NCBI GenBank assembly: GCA_018609055.1
Contig: JABAYJ010000004.1
Location: forward strand, 108,763-172,762
Reading direction: 5' to 3'
Source: Flavobacteriales bacterium
Lineage (GTDB): Bacteria > Bacteroidota > Bacteroidia > Flavobacteriales_D > CAJJDF01
Length of the DNA stretch: 64,000 nt
Shown here piece after piece: positions 18,033 through 28,936 of this stretch. The position numbers and the translations under genes are program-made. The notes under the pieces were generated by a model. It worked only from the letters and a program-made list of their open reading frames with translations, had not been told where the DNA came from and ran no database searches. Each line of letters opens with the position of its first letter. The stretch's first letter is position 1.

Positions 18033-18818
18033 TTATTGATTTTTTTTGCAAACTATTTGGTTATCGAACTTCAAGTTTATGGTTTTGTATAAGTTTAAAT
18101 TATTGGGGTTTATTCCTTTTGTATAAAACAAGACTAGCTTGTCAAATTTCTTTTTTATATCTTCTGCTTTACCAAAAATTATCTCTTGGTCTCCCACTTT
18201 GGGGATAAGCGTTATTTCTTTATTTCTTTCTATATATATCTGCTCAATCTGAGCTTTTAAGAACGCATCATTGCTAATGTAAGTAGCTAGCTCATATAAC
18301 TCATCTAGCATTGTTAATCCCATTAAAGAATCGTTTCCTTGAATAAGAGCTAGTTCTTCTCCCGACTTTATATTAACATAGCCGTTAATTGTCATTACTC
18401 GAGCAGTATAATACTCCGAGGTTTGCATTGTTTTTCCTTTATTATCTATATAAACAGAATATCCATTTCTGCTAAACACTCTTGCTATAGGCTGCCTTTG
18501 GGCTATATTTAACTCCAAGGTTCCGTCTATGTTTTTAAACACCTCTACATCCTGAACGCTTGATAGTGCTAAAATCTTTTTTTCTACTTTCTTAGCGTCA
18601 ATATCTGCGAACTTATCCTCTCCTTTTTTCAGCCCAATATTTTTCAAAATCCCTTCTACCCTTTCTTTATTCACAAAGTGATTTCCAGAAAAAGAATCTA
18701 CATTTATCTCCCAGTTATCACATACACTATTGTTCTTCTTGCTTTGCGCAAAACTAAGTAGAGCTAGTGTTCCCAAAATGAACAAAATCCAAATCGATAT
18801 GTTTAATACCTTTTTCAT
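18033..18818 (-). CDS. ftsQ: Cell division protein FtsQ
   Basis: A 261-residue bitopic membrane protein of the divisome. One transmembrane helix occupies about residues 5-24 (VLNISIWILFILGTLALLSF), followed by a periplasmic part. The region FVNKERVEGILKNIG is the POTRA-like start, and VQDVEVFKNIDGTLELNIAQRQPIARV is the FtsQ hallmark, described here by its core EL-x-I-x-QR-x-PIAR. Sequence conservation is low, as usual for FtsQ, and the assignment rests on this motif plus location between murC and ftsA. Its ATG overlaps the murC stop (ATGA). Confidence 0.93.
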   Translation of the reverse strand: MKKVLNISIWILFILGTLALLSFAQSKKNNSVCDNWEINVDSFSGNHFVNKERVEGILKNIGLKKGEDKFADIDAKKVEKKILALSSVQDVEVFKNIDGTLELNIAQRQPIARVFSRNGYSVYIDNKGKTMQTSEYYTARVMTINGYVNIKSGEELALIQGNDSLMGLTMLDELYELATYISNDAFLKAQIEQIYIERNKEITLIPKVGDQEIIFGKAEDIKKKFDKLVLFYTKGINPNNLNLYKTINLKFDNQIVCKKNQ

Positions 18819-20182
18819 TGTTGGATTAATTTCTTTTTAATTGGTTCTATTAATGTGCTAATATCTCCTGCTCCTATTGTAAGTATTACTTCTAACTCAC
18901 TTTTATTTATTGTTTCTACAACTGTTGCCTTGGTTTCTTTTCTTTTAGAAATTCCGTTCATTTTATTCAACAGAAAATCAGCATCTATTCCTTCCATTGG
19001 CAATTCACGAGCCGGATAAATATCCAACACAATTACTTCATCCATTTGAGACAATTCATTCGCAAACTCATCTCCAAAATTCTTAGTCCTAGAAAATAAA
19101 TGAGGCTGAAAAACTCCTGTTATTTTCTTTCCAGGATATAACCTTCTTACTGAACTAACTAAAGCTTTAATCTCTGTAGGATGATGCGCATAATCATCAA
19201 TAAAAATCAAGTCCTTTTCTTTCAAAATGTACTCAAACCTTCTCTTTACTCCTTTGTAATTTTCCAATCCATTTTTAATGGTTTGGTTATCTATTCCTAT
19301 CTCTTGACAAACTGCAATTGTTGCCAAGGCATTCTCGATATTGTGCAGGCCGTTAATCCCAATTTTAATACACTCAATACAATGGAAGGGAGTAACGACA
19401 TCAAACACAAAATCACCATTTACAACTGAGATATTCTCAGCATAATATTTTGAACTCTTATTATCTAGCGAGTAAGTCTCGGTATTACCAAAGCTCAATT
19501 TCACTTCTTCTTGTAAAAACACTTTTCCAGTAGGATTTACTTTATTTACAAAATCTTGAAAAGACTTGTCCATTGAATCTGAATCTCCATATACATCCAA
19601 ATGATCCGAATCTGTAGAAGTAACTACAGCCACATTAGGAACCAAAGTCAAGAAAGAACGGTCGTATTCATCTGCTTCCACAACTACCCAATCAGAAGAA
19701 TCATCTAATACTAAATTAGAGTTGTAGTTTGTTGCTATTCCTCCTAAAAAGGCATTACACTTCAGTTCGGACTCGCTCATTACCACAGCAATCATTGAAG
19801 ACGTAGTAGTTTTACCATGAGTTCCTGCTACCGCAATAGTTTTGTACTGCTCAGTAATCATTCCTAATACCTCTGCACGTTTTTTAAGCGTATAGTTTTC
19901 TTCTTGGAAATAATTCCAAATAGTATTTGAAGAAGGAATTGCAGGTGTATAAATAACTAACGTAGTTTCTTTATTAGCTTTAATACTAGCGTCAATTTCA
20001 TCTACCTTATCTATATAAGTAATCGACATTCCATTCGATTCCATTTCCTTAGTTAAGGAAGTTGAAGTAAGATCATAACCGAACACAGGAATAGCTTTGG
20101 AGTTGAAATAGCGTGCCAAGGCACTCATTCCAATTCCACCGATTCCAATGAAAAATACGCTATGTATTTGGTTTAGGTTCAC
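18815..20182 (-). CDS. murC: UDP-N-acetylmuramate--L-alanine ligase MurC
   Basis: A 455-residue cytosolic Mur ligase that adds the first L-alanine to UDP-MurNAc in peptidoglycan precursor synthesis. The N-terminal UDP-binding motif is FIGIGGIGMSALA (residues 11-23). The ATP-binding loop GTHGKTTT is at 120-127. EADEYDRSF and DDYAHHPTEI are diagnostic of MurC. Translation begins at GTG 20182, sharing one base with the murG stop. The 3' end overlaps the ftsQ start by four bases, so expression is coupled through the cluster. Confidence 0.98.
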   Translation of the reverse strand: MNLNQIHSVFFIGIGGIGMSALARYFNSKAIPVFGYDLTSTSLTKEMESNGMSITYIDKVDEIDASIKANKETTLVIYTPAIPSSNTIWNYFQEENYTLKKRAEVLGMITEQYKTIAVAGTHGKTTTSSMIAVVMSESELKCNAFLGGIATNYNSNLVLDDSSDWVVVEADEYDRSFLTLVPNVAVVTSTDSDHLDVYGDSDSMDKSFQDFVNKVNPTGKVFLQEEVKLSFGNTETYSLDNKSSKYYAENISVVNGDFVFDVVTPFHCIECIKIGINGLHNIENALATIAVCQEIGIDNQTIKNGLENYKGVKRRFEYILKEKDLIFIDDYAHHPTEIKALVSSVRRLYPGKKITGVFQPHLFSRTKNFGDEFANELSQMDEVIVLDIYPARELPMEGIDADFLLNKMNGISKRKETKATVVETINKSELEVILTIGAGDISTLIEPIKKKLIQQ

Positions 20183-21288
20183 TATTTATTTATTATCAAT
20201 TTAATTACTTCGTTCGCTATAGTTTCGGCAGCATTTGGTCTTCCGAAACCTATTATATTCACACTTAACTTTGTCAGTTTATCGTTATCGTTTATTAACT
20301 CTACAACTTCATTCCCTAATACTTCTGGCGCATCAACATCTTTAACCAACTTAGCTGCTTTATGATTCACCAATGCCATTGCATTTTTAGTTTGATGATC
20401 TTCACTTACATTAGGTGAAGGCACCAAAATAGTTGGCTTACCAACCAAACACAATTCTGATATAGAAAGCGCTCCTGCTCTACTCACAACCAAATCAGCA
20501 CTTGCATAGGCTAAGTCCATTTCATATATAAAATCATGAACTTTAATGTTCGTCATCTTATTTTCTTCTACAAAAGACTTCATGTCTTCGAAGTAATATT
20601 TCCCTGTTTGCCACAATACTTGAATATTGTTTTCCTCCAATTGCTTAGCAGCATTTTTTATACTATTGTTAATCGTTCTTGCTCCTAAGCTTCCTCCTAT
20701 AACCAACAGTGTTTTTTTATCACTATCTAGTTTAAAATGAGACAGTGCTCTATCTCTTTTACCTTTAATATTTAATATCTCCTTACGTACTGGGTTTCCA
20801 GTAAATACAATCTTTTTGGCATCAAAAAATCGTTCCATCTTGTCATAAGCCACACAAATTTTAAGAGCCTTTTTGGCTAATAATTTATTTGTGATTCCTG
20901 GATACGAATTTTGTTCTTGCAGTAAAGTTGGAACCCCAGCCTTTCCAGCTTGTCTTAATAATGGACCACTTGCATAACCTCCAACTCCAATAGCAATATC
21001 GGGGTTAAAGTCTTTCACAATTTGCTTCGCCTTCTTTAAACTTTTAATCAGCTTAAAAGGAAAAGAAAGGTTTTTAAGAGTTAACTTTCTTTGTAATCCT
21101 GCAATATCTAATCCTACAATTTCATAGCCAGCTTTTGGCACTTTCTCCATTTCCATTTTACCATTGGCACCAACAAATAGAATCTCAGCATTTGGCTGTT
21201 TTTCTTTTATGGCATTAGCAATGGCAATGGCCGGATAAATATGTCCGCCAGTTCCTCCTCCTGATATGATAATTCGACTAGCTTTCAT
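20182..21288 (-). CDS. murG: Lipid II synthase MurG (GlcNAc transferase)
   Basis: A peripheral inner-membrane glycosyltransferase of the GT28 family that converts lipid I to lipid II. I start it at ATG 21288, giving 368 residues and the expected opening KASRIIISGGGTGGHIYPA. The longer start at 21315 would add nine residues before it. The G-loops GGGTGGH and GVGGYASGP, the GGSLGA motif near residue 185, and the C-terminal VSRAGALSISELCLVGKPTILVP region are all as expected. The start overlaps the ftsW end by 11 bases. Confidence 0.97.
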   Translation of the reverse strand: MKASRIIISGGGTGGHIYPAIAIANAIKEKQPNAEILFVGANGKMEMEKVPKAGYEIVGLDIAGLQRKLTLKNLSFPFKLIKSLKKAKQIVKDFNPDIAIGVGGYASGPLLRQAGKAGVPTLLQEQNSYPGITNKLLAKKALKICVAYDKMERFFDAKKIVFTGNPVRKEILNIKGKRDRALSHFKLDSDKKTLLVIGGSLGARTINNSIKNAAKQLEENNIQVLWQTGKYYFEDMKSFVEENKMTNIKVHDFIYEMDLAYASADLVVSRAGALSISELCLVGKPTILVPSPNVSEDHQTKNAMALVNHKAAKLVKDVDAPEVLGNEVVELINDNDKLTKLSVNIIGFGRPNAAETIANEVIKLIINK

Positions 21289-22426
21289 TGGCCAAGTTTT
21301 TATCGTTAAACACATCTTTACTCACACTTAGAATAAGTGCGAACGCAATAGAAGTGAACAAAATAGATGTTCCTCCCATACTTATCATTGGTAGCGGCTG
21401 TCCAGTAACGGGTAGTAAATTTACGCTTACACCCATATTCAAAAATGCCTGAAACACAATACTAAATCCTAGTCCAAAAGCGAGGTAAGAACCAAAATCA
21501 CTCTTAGAGTTTTTTGCTATTATAATGACTCGATAAAGTATAATTAAATACAATAATATCAATGTCAATCCTCCTAAAATAGATCCATATTCCTCGATAA
21601 AAATCGCGAAAATAAAATCTGCCCATGCAGACGGTAATAAGTTTTTGACTCTACTTTTACTAGGTCCTGTTCCTTGTAAACCTCCATTTGCAATTCCTGC
21701 TTTTGCAATGTCGGTTTGATAATTTTTATCTGCTGCATTCTCCGCTTCATCTCCTCCAGCAAAGGCTGCTATTCTTGATTTCCATGTACTTACTCTTGGC
21801 AATAAGTTTGGCAGTGCCGTACCTAATAAAAGCAATAAACAAAACCCAATAATTGCTGAACCTAAAATTGCACCAATATGGGTTAAAGACACACTTGATA
21901 TAAACACCAAGACCATGCTTATTGCAAACAACATAAGTGCTGTAGATAAATCGGCTGGCAAAATAAGACCACAGATAAGAGCTATTGGAAGCATTATTTT
22001 TATTGCTATTACCTTGAAACTCTTTAACTGATCTTTGTAAACAGAAAGTTGTCTTGCTAAGTAAACTATCAATGATATTTTTGCAATATCAGAAGGCTGA
22101 AATCCAAATAACCATCTCTGCGCATCTTTCTCAGAAGGAAGTAATAACACTAGAAGAAGTAGTATTACTGAAACGACAATCCCTATTTGAGATAAGCGTG
22201 AGAAATAGTTTATTTTGAACTTATGTACATACACCATAATCAGAAATCCTGCCCCCAGAATTAGTGCATGTTTTAAAATATAAGCCTCTGTATTACCACC
22301 TCTAAACTTATAAGAAAGTTGCGAAGTTGAACTGTACACGATTAGCAATGAAAAGAGAGACAACAGTATTGTTATCACCCAAATCACCTTATCTCCGGTT
22401 AGATATTTACTAAAAATGTTGTTCAT
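21278..22426 (-). CDS. ftsW: Peptidoglycan glycosyltransferase FtsW
   Basis: A 382-residue integral membrane protein of the SEDS family that polymerises lipid II at the septum with FtsI. Around ten transmembrane helices are visible. Landmarks are the YSSTSQLSYK loop after helix 1, the QRWLFGFQPSDIAKI motif near residue 105, and GTGPSKSRVKNLLPSAWADFIFAIFIEEYG read as the catalytic loop region near residues 250-280. The ending VTGQPLPMISMGGTS matches the family. Placement between murD and murG supports FtsW rather than RodA. Confidence 0.97.
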   Translation of the reverse strand: MNNIFSKYLTGDKVIWVITILLSLFSLLIVYSSTSQLSYKFRGGNTEAYILKHALILGAGFLIMVYVHKFKINYFSRLSQIGIVVSVILLLLVLLLPSEKDAQRWLFGFQPSDIAKISLIVYLARQLSVYKDQLKSFKVIAIKIMLPIALICGLILPADLSTALMLFAISMVLVFISSVSLTHIGAILGSAIIGFCLLLLLGTALPNLLPRVSTWKSRIAAFAGGDEAENAADKNYQTDIAKAGIANGGLQGTGPSKSRVKNLLPSAWADFIFAIFIEEYGSILGGLTLILLYLIILYRVIIIAKNSKSDFGSYLAFGLGFSIVFQAFLNMGVSVNLLPVTGQPLPMISMGGTSILFTSIAFALILSVSKDVFNDKNLANES

Positions 22427-22432
22427 TTTATT

Positions 22433-23776
22433 CTATAATTCTCTTACTGCTTTTCTAAATTCTAATCCTCTTTCTTCGTAGTTATCATACAAATCGAAAC
22501 TTGCACATGCTGGAGATAGTAATACTAATTCCTCTTTTGATGCAAGCTTATAACTTAACTTAACTGCTTCTCTTGCTGATGATGTTTCATACACATCAAC
22601 CACATCTCCAAAAGCCTCAACAAGCTTTGAATTATCAACTCCCATACACACTAAAGCTTTTACTTTATGCTTAACTAGCTCAAGTAATTCTTCGTAGTCG
22701 TTTCCTTTGTCAACTCCTCCTGCAATCCATACAATTGGTTTATTGATACTCTCAAGCGCATACCAAACGGCATTCACATTGGTAGCTTTAGAATCGTTTA
22801 TAAATTCGATTCCGTTTACATAGCAAATATGTTCTAGTCTGTGTGCTACGTTTTGAAAATCAGTAAGACTTTCTCTTACAATTTCTTTTCTCAAATCCAA
22901 TACCTTAGAAGCAATTCCTGCTGCCATTGAGTTGTAAATGTTATGCTTTCCGTTTAATGCTAAATCGTGTATTGACATAGTTTGGGGGTGGTTTATATGA
23001 TTAAATACTATTTCTTCGTTACTGTTTAAATATGCTCCTTCTTCCAATAATTCTTTAATGGAGAATGGGATCTGCTTTGCTCTTATTTTCTTATTTGGAA
23101 GAATTGTTGAAATGGCTTCATCATCTTTACAAAAGATGAAAACATCTTCTTCCGTTTGGTTCATTGTTATTCTAAATTTGGAATCGATATAGTTTTCGAA
23201 TTTGTATTCATATCTATCCAAATGATCAGGTGTTATGTTTAATAAAATAGAAACATCAGTCCTGAAATCTTTTATCCCATCCAACTGGAAGCTACTTAGC
23301 TCCAGCACATAATATTCGTAATCTTTAGTAGCCACTTGGTAAGCAAAACTATCGCCTACATTTCCTGCTACACCTACATTTAATCCTGCTTTTTTAAGGA
23401 TGTGGTAAGTCAACATTGTAGTAGTTGTTTTCCCATTAGAACCAGTTATTCCAATCAAAGTCGCATTGGTGTATCTTCCTGCAAACTCTATTTCGGAGAT
23501 TACTGGAATTGACTTTTCCTGAGCTTGTTTTACTATTTCAACTGTATCAGGTATTCCTGGGCTTTTTACTATTTCAGTAGCTCCTAAAACTCTATCAAAA
23601 GTGTGAGTTCCTTCCTCCCACTCTATTTTTTCAGCTTCTAATACTGCTTTGTACTTTTCTTTTATTTTTCCGAAATCGGACACAAACACGCTAAAGCCTT
23701 GCTTTTTAGCAAGCACAGCTGCTCCAACCCCGCTTTCGCCAGCTCCAAGTATTGCTATGTTTTTAGTTGTGCTCAT
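22433..23776 (-). CDS. murD: UDP-N-acetylmuramoyl-L-alanine--D-glutamate ligase MurD
   Basis: A 447-residue cytosolic Mur ligase that adds D-glutamate to UDP-MurNAc-L-Ala. The N-terminal uracil-binding motif is LGAGESGVGAA (10-20). The ATP loop GSNGKTTT is at 112-119. LNITPDHLDRY and NDSKATN, followed by IAGGVDKG, are hallmarks of MurD. Spacing to ftsW (six bases) and mraY (seven bases) shows tight linkage. Length fits the family. No unusual features were seen. Confidence 0.98.
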   Translation of the reverse strand: MSTTKNIAILGAGESGVGAAVLAKKQGFSVFVSDFGKIKEKYKAVLEAEKIEWEEGTHTFDRVLGATEIVKSPGIPDTVEIVKQAQEKSIPVISEIEFAGRYTNATLIGITGSNGKTTTTMLTYHILKKAGLNVGVAGNVGDSFAYQVATKDYEYYVLELSSFQLDGIKDFRTDVSILLNITPDHLDRYEYKFENYIDSKFRITMNQTEEDVFIFCKDDEAISTILPNKKIRAKQIPFSIKELLEEGAYLNSNEEIVFNHINHPQTMSIHDLALNGKHNIYNSMAAGIASKVLDLRKEIVRESLTDFQNVAHRLEHICYVNGIEFINDSKATNVNAVWYALESINKPIVWIAGGVDKGNDYEELLELVKHKVKALVCMGVDNSKLVEAFGDVVDVYETSSAREAVKLSYKLASKEELVLLSPACASFDLYDNYEERGLEFRKAVREL

Positions 23777-23783
23777 TATTATC

Positions 23784-25055
23784 TTATCTCAATTTGAGTG
23801 TTACAATCGTTATTATCGCAAGGAAAATCCCTACTATCCAGAACCTAGAAACTATCTTAGATTCGTGCATTCCTTTCTTTTGGTAATGGTGATGAAGTGG
23901 AGCCATTAAAAACACTCTTTTTCCATCTCCGGTTTTCTTCTTTGTGTATTTGAAATAGGCAACCTGTATCATAACAGATAAATTCTCTGCTAAGAAGATT
24001 CCACATAAAACAGGAATCAGTAATTCCTTTCGGATAGAAATGGCAAACACTGCTATAATTCCTCCAATTGCTAAACTCCCTGTATCTCCCATAAACACTT
24101 GTGCCGGATACGAATTGTACCACAAGAAACCAATACACGCTCCCACAAATGCACTAATGAAAATCACCAGCTCTCCAGAATTGGGTATAAACATTACATT
24201 GAGGTAATCAGAGAAAATTATGTTTCCAGAGACATAAGCAAAAGTCGCTAACGTAACCCCCACAATTGCCGAAGTTCCTGTGGCTAGCCCATCAATCCCA
24301 TCGGTCATATTCGCTCCGTTTGAAACAGCTGTGACAATTACAATTACGGCAGGAATAAAGATTAACCAAACCCATTTTGCTCTTCCATCATTATCCATCC
24401 AACCCAAAAACCATTGATAGTTGAATTCATTATTTTTAAAGAATGGCAAAGTAGTTTTTGTAGATTGGTGCTCTACCCATGAATAAGTTGCACTAGTATC
24501 TCTTGCAGCTGTTACGGTAACTGGACCTTCTGTTCCAAGTTTAGCTACAAATCCTTCCAACACTTCATTCTGAACTTTTTCTTTAATAGTAACATTGTCA
24601 TTAAACATTAACATACAAGCTACTAAAAGCCCTATTCCTATCTGACCAACTATTTTAAACTTACCTGATAAACCAGCTTTATTCTTTTTAAATACTTTGA
24701 TGTAATCATCTATAAAACCAATTGCTCCTAATCCAACAGTGGTAATCAACATGATGATGATGTAGATATTATCTAGCTTTGCGAAAAGCAATGTTGGTAT
24801 TAAAATAGCTGTAATAATTATTAGCCCTCCCATTGTTGGAGTTCCTTCTTTTTCTTTTTGTCCTTCTAAACCTAAATCACGCACAGATTCCCCAACTTGT
24901 AGATTTCTTAATTTTTGGATTAGTTTTTTTCCAAAAAGTAAAGAAACCGCCAAAGAAGTAAGGATAGCCAAAGCAGCTCTGAAAGAGATATAATCGAACA
25001 ATCCAGCTCCTGGAAAATCAATTTCTTGTAGGTATGAGAATAAATAGTACAACAT
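23784..25055 (-). CDS. mraY: Phospho-MurNAc-pentapeptide transferase MraY
   Basis: A 423-residue polytopic inner-membrane enzyme that makes lipid I from UDP-MurNAc-pentapeptide and undecaprenyl phosphate. Signatures are [11 protein letters not shown] (starting near residue 73), [14 protein letters not shown], the catalytic [13 protein letters not shown], and the [12 protein letters not shown] loop. It is about 60 residues longer than the E. coli enzyme because of a hydrophilic insert around residues 155-240, which I know as usual in Bacteroidota homologues. The start shares one base with the murE stop. Confidence 0.98.
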   Translation of the reverse strand: MLYYLFSYLQEIDFPGAGLFDYISFRAALAILTSLAVSLLFGKKLIQKLRNLQVGESVRDLGLEGQKEKEGTPTMGGLIIITAILIPTLLFAKLDNIYIIIMLITTVGLGAIGFIDDYIKVFKKNKAGLSGKFKIVGQIGIGLLVACMLMFNDNVTIKEKVQNEVLEGFVAKLGTEGPVTVTAARDTSATYSWVEHQSTKTTLPFFKNNEFNYQWFLGWMDNDGRAKWVWLIFIPAVIVIVTAVSNGANMTDGIDGLATGTSAIVGVTLATFAYVSGNIIFSDYLNVMFIPNSGELVIFISAFVGACIGFLWYNSYPAQVFMGDTGSLAIGGIIAVFAISIRKELLIPVLCGIFLAENLSVMIQVAYFKYTKKKTGDGKRVFLMAPLHHHYQKKGMHESKIVSRFWIVGIFLAIITIVTLKLR

Positions 25056-26518
25056 TATTTGTCAAGGATTTTAAGGGTTTCAGAAAGTATTTCTAGATCA
25101 TCAAAATAGGATCGCTCTCCGTTAATTTCTTGGTAGTTTTCGTGTCCTTTTCCAGCAACTAGTATAATGTCATTAGGTTCTGCCAAGGACGAGGCAGTTT
25201 TTATAGCTTCTTTTCTATCAGATATTGTTAGTGTCTTTTTATAATCTATTGACTCCACTCCTTTTTGCATTTCTTCCAAAATGGTAGTTGGGTCTTCGGT
25301 TCTTGGATTATCAGAAGTAAGAATTACTTTATCACTCAACTTACATGCAATATTTGCCATAAGTGGGCGCTTAGTTTTATCTCTATCACCTCCACAACCA
25401 ATTACAGTAATTACTTTTTCGTTCCCTGTTCGGATATTTCCAATAGTTTGCAGCACATTTTTAAGTGCATCTGGTGTGTGAGCATAATCCACAATGCCTA
25501 TTACATTATTTGTAGTTCTTATGTATTCAAATCTTCCTTCTACATTATCAAGTGAACTTATTTGAGTTAAAATCTCTAGTTCATCATCATGCAATTGCAA
25601 AGCAGCTGTGTACACAGAAAGTATGTTGTAAGCATTGAAATCTCCAATCAACTTTACCCACAATTCTTTTCCATTGATATTTAATTGCAACCCAGAAAAT
25701 TGATTCTCAATTACTTTTGCTCTATAATCAGCATCTGATTTAATAGCTAAGGTAATCACCTCAGCCTTGGTGTTTTGCATCATTACCATCCCGTTTTTAT
25801 CATCCGTATTAGTAATTGCAAAAGCTGTTGAAGGCAAACCATCAAAAAATGCTTTTTTTACATTAATGTATTCTTTAAATGTGTTATGGTAATCTAAATG
25901 ATCGTGAGTAATATTTGTAAATACTCCACCCGCAAATTCAATTCCTTCTATTCTTCCTTGGTGAATTGCGTGCGAACTCACTTCCATAAAACACATATCA
26001 CATTCTTCCTCTACCATTTGGCTAAACAACTCGTTTAATCTAATTGCATCTGGTGTTGTGTGAGTAGATTTAATTTCTTTTTCGCCAATTTTATATAGAA
26101 TGGTAGAAACCAATCCTACTTTGTAACCAAGCTTAGTAAACAGATCATACAACAATGAAGTTGTAGTAGTTTTTCCATTTGTTCCTGTAACCCCAATCAA
26201 CTTAAGTTTAGTTGATGGATTTTGGTAAAAGTTCGAAGCAATTAACCCTAATGACTTTGCTGAGTCTTCTACCTGAATATAAGTAACACCTGAAATAATA
26301 TCATCTGGCATTTTTTGGCAAACTATAGCTTTTGCTCCAGTTTCAATAGCTTTAGCAATAAAATCATGACCATCAGAAGCTGTTCCCTTTATGGCAATAA
26401 AAAGACTGTTTCGTTCCACTTTACGCGAATCGAGAGCAATTGCAGTTACTGATGCATTGGTAGAACCAATAACTCCAGTAAGCTTTACTTTGTACAATAT
26501 GTCTTTTAATAATTTCAT
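25055..26518 (-). CDS. murE: UDP-MurNAc-tripeptide synthetase MurE, meso-DAP type
   Basis: A 487-residue cytosolic Mur ligase adding the third amino acid of the peptidoglycan stem. The ATP loop GTNGKTTT is at residues 112-119. [13 protein letters not shown] and the [11 protein letters not shown] motif follow. The specificity motif DNPR at 403-406 marks the meso-diaminopimelate enzyme rather than the lysine type, so the wall should be DAP-crosslinked. The gene sits between ftsI and mraY. murF, which often follows murE in other phyla, is not present here. Confidence 0.98.
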   Translation of the reverse strand: MKLLKDILYKVKLTGVIGSTNASVTAIALDSRKVERNSLFIAIKGTASDGHDFIAKAIETGAKAIVCQKMPDDIISGVTYIQVEDSAKSLGLIASNFYQNPSTKLKLIGVTGTNGKTTTTSLLYDLFTKLGYKVGLVSTILYKIGEKEIKSTHTTPDAIRLNELFSQMVEEECDMCFMEVSSHAIHQGRIEGIEFAGGVFTNITHDHLDYHNTFKEYINVKKAFFDGLPSTAFAITNTDDKNGMVMMQNTKAEVITLAIKSDADYRAKVIENQFSGLQLNINGKELWVKLIGDFNAYNILSVYTAALQLHDDELEILTQISSLDNVEGRFEYIRTTNNVIGIVDYAHTPDALKNVLQTIGNIRTGNEKVITVIGCGGDRDKTKRPLMANIACKLSDKVILTSDNPRTEDPTTILEEMQKGVESIDYKKTLTISDRKEAIKTASSLAEPNDIILVAGKGHENYQEINGERSYFDDLEILSETLKILDK

Positions 26519-26524
26519 TTATTC

Positions 26525-28600
26525 TTATCCTAAATTCAATACAATTACTTTTTTATTCCCCTCTAATTGAGTTTGAGTTTTTACAACTCCTTTTCCATTT
26601 ACTCTTACAGCAAACCCTTTATTCTCTAATAAAAAAACAGCATCCTTAAGACCCATACCAATAGTATTTGGCAATTCAGACTCAGCCTTTTTATTAAAAT
26701 CAACTTTATCTTTTTTAGCAGAAGTCGCTATCCATTTTGAGTCACCATTGTTATTTTTAACAGGAACATTAAGCGCTTTAAATATCAAAGTCAAATCGTC
26801 TAAGTTTCCACCTTTTGAAGCTGGCATATTTAGTTTTTCTAACTGGTCATTTGTTCTTGCCATTTCGATATCCGTAGCGTAAACTTTCTCGGCAATTTCT
26901 TTAAAAACTGTTCCAGATACTACATTTCCATAAATACTCTTGGTTGGAGCAGCAACTACCACAATGCAAGAATACTTTGGATTATCTGCAGGGAAGTACC
27001 CGCAAAAAGATGCTTGATGCCTTACTCTAGAGCTAGCTTCAGAATCAGACTTTCCGTAACCAACTTGTGTTGTTCCTGTTTTACCGGCAATTTTAAAGTC
27101 TAAATTTTTGAGGTTACTTGCAGTTCCTTCAGAAACAACTTTCTCTAGTAAAAATCTTGCATCCTTAATTGTCTTATTAGAACATATACTTCTATTTAGA
27201 ACCTCAACTTTAGACTTGTAAACTACTCTGCTACCATCTCTTATTTCCTTTACAAATTGTGGCTTTACCATTACACCATTATTGGCAACAGCATTGTAAA
27301 AAGTTAATATTTGAAGTGGAGTAAATCTCGTTTCATACCCAATAGACATCCATGGAATAGAAATACCAGACCAAGTAGAATCAGCTGTAGTTTTTACATA
27401 AGGCTTTCCTTCTCCTTTTATTTCTACACCAGTAATATCTCCTAATCCCAATCTTTTAATTCCTCTTAAAAAGTTAGACTGCTTCTTTTTATAATTATCA
27501 TTTATAATATTTGAAATACCAACATTACTTGATAATGCAAAAGCTTTCCAAACCGGAATAACTCCATCCCCACCTTCGTGAGCATCTCGCATAACTCTAT
27601 CATAGTATTTTACAGTCCCATCTCTTGTATCAACCAAATCATTGATATCTACTTTCCCATCTTCCAAAGCAACCATTACAGATGCTAATTTGAATGTTGA
27701 ACCTGGTTCCGAAGAAGTTCCAATTGCATGATTATAAATCTCTCTGTAATTTCCCTTTCTGTCTTTTGAGATATTTGCAATAGCCTTAATATGACCGGTT
27801 TTCACTTCCATTAATACAGCACAACCATGCTGAGCATTTTGAGAAACCAATTGTTCCATCAAAGCTTTTTCTGCTACATCTTGCAGGTTTACATCTATTG
27901 TAGTATAAATGTCTTTTCCATTTTCTGGCTTAACTAAATAATCATCTGTCAAAGGAATTTTATTTCCTCCTCCTACATTCTTCATGTATTGCAATCCTTG
28001 CGCACCTTTAAGCCTTTCTTGGTAAGCAGCTTCTAAACCAACTCCATTTCCTTCAGCATTTATATAGCCCACGGTTCTCTCAGCTAACATTCCAAAAGGC
28101 TTTTCTCTTTTGTTTTGCTTCAACACTATTCTACCTCCTCTAAACTGTCCTTTTCTTAAAATTGGAGCATTTATTATCTCAACCATTTCATTGTAAGAGA
28201 CTTTCTTTTGTAATAGATGATACCTTCTTTTGTTTCGCTTAGCATCATTTAACTCTCTTCTGTATTGACCTTCAGATTTATCTTTAAAAACTTGTGATAA
28301 TCGAAGAGCCAATGAATCAACTTTTGACTTAAATAGTTCTGATTTAACAGAAACTAAATCCATTCTTATCTCATAAATTGGAACTGATATTGCTAAAGCA
28401 CTTTTCTCTTTATCATCAGCAAAAATATTCCCTCTTGATGCTGCAATCTCAACTTCACTAATACTAGAAATGTATGCGTTATTATCAGGATTCACAGTCA
28501 TTTGAATAGAGAAAATCTTATAAACAAGCGCAAGCGAAAACACGAATACAGCAATGTATACGAAGTAAATTCTAACTGATATGTTTTTAGTTTCGCTCAC
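26525..28600 (-). CDS. ftsI: Septal penicillin-binding protein FtsI (PBP3) with PASTA domain
   Basis: A 691-residue class B transpeptidase that cross-links septal peptidoglycan with FtsW. One membrane anchor (residues 10-32) precedes the dimerisation domain. The catalytic serine Ser301 lies in STFK (301-304), SSN is at 357-359 and KTG at 507-509. A PASTA-like domain ends the protein (about residues 640-691, ELPNTIGMGLKDAVFLL), a feature seen in some Bacteroidota FtsI proteins. Translation starts at GTG 28600, one base overlapping the ftsL stop. Confidence 0.96.
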   Translation of the reverse strand: MSETKNISVRIYFVYIAVFVFSLALVYKIFSIQMTVNPDNNAYISSISEVEIAASRGNIFADDKEKSALAISVPIYEIRMDLVSVKSELFKSKVDSLALRLSQVFKDKSEGQYRRELNDAKRNKRRYHLLQKKVSYNEMVEIINAPILRKGQFRGGRIVLKQNKREKPFGMLAERTVGYINAEGNGVGLEAAYQERLKGAQGLQYMKNVGGGNKIPLTDDYLVKPENGKDIYTTIDVNLQDVAEKALMEQLVSQNAQHGCAVLMEVKTGHIKAIANISKDRKGNYREIYNHAIGTSSEPGSTFKLASVMVALEDGKVDINDLVDTRDGTVKYYDRVMRDAHEGGDGVIPVWKAFALSSNVGISNIINDNYKKKQSNFLRGIKRLGLGDITGVEIKGEGKPYVKTTADSTWSGISIPWMSIGYETRFTPLQILTFYNAVANNGVMVKPQFVKEIRDGSRVVYKSKVEVLNRSICSNKTIKDARFLLEKVVSEGTASNLKNLDFKIAGKTGTTQVGYGKSDSEASSRVRHQASFCGYFPADNPKYSCIVVVAAPTKSIYGNVVSGTVFKEIAEKVYATDIEMARTNDQLEKLNMPASKGGNLDDLTLIFKALNVPVKNNNGDSKWIATSAKKDKVDFNKKAESELPNTIGMGLKDAVFLLENKGFAVRVNGKGVVKTQTQLEGNKKVIVLNLG

Positions 28601-28935
28601 TAATTCACTTCTGTTTCTTTTATAATAATTGGCGCTTGCTTAAGCTCCACAATACCTTTTCCTTCTGTTAACTTCAGCACATTAGACTGAAGACTTATTT
28701 GGTTTAATTCTTTAGTTGCAGAATTATCTTTAGAGTTTAATTCCTCCATGTTTTCGAGTTCTGCAACTCGTTTCATTTGTTTATCTGCATAGTATCCATA
28801 ACCGATATACAACATCACCAAAAAAGTTAGATACACTACAAACCCCATATTTTTCTGAACAAACTCTTTCCCAAAAAAATTCCCCGATAGTAAATCGGTA
28901 ATGGGTTTTAATATGTTTATTCTCTTATCTGACAT
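28600..28935 (-). CDS. ftsL: FtsL-like cell division protein
   Basis: A 111-residue protein with one transmembrane helix (about residues 31-47, GFVVYLTFLVMLYIGYGYY). A periplasmic region of about 60 residues follows, with heptad-like ELENMEELNSKD suggestive of a coiled coil. Sequence similarity to known FtsL is low. The assignment rests on topology and on the invariant position between rsmH and ftsI. In Bacteroidota this gene is usually annotated FtsL-like. It abuts rsmH with one base between. Confidence 0.8.
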   Translation of the reverse strand: MSDKRINILKPITDLLSGNFFGKEFVQKNMGFVVYLTFLVMLYIGYGYYADKQMKRVAELENMEELNSKDNSATKELNQISLQSNVLKLTEGKGIVELKQAPIIIKETEVN

Positions 28936-28936
28936 T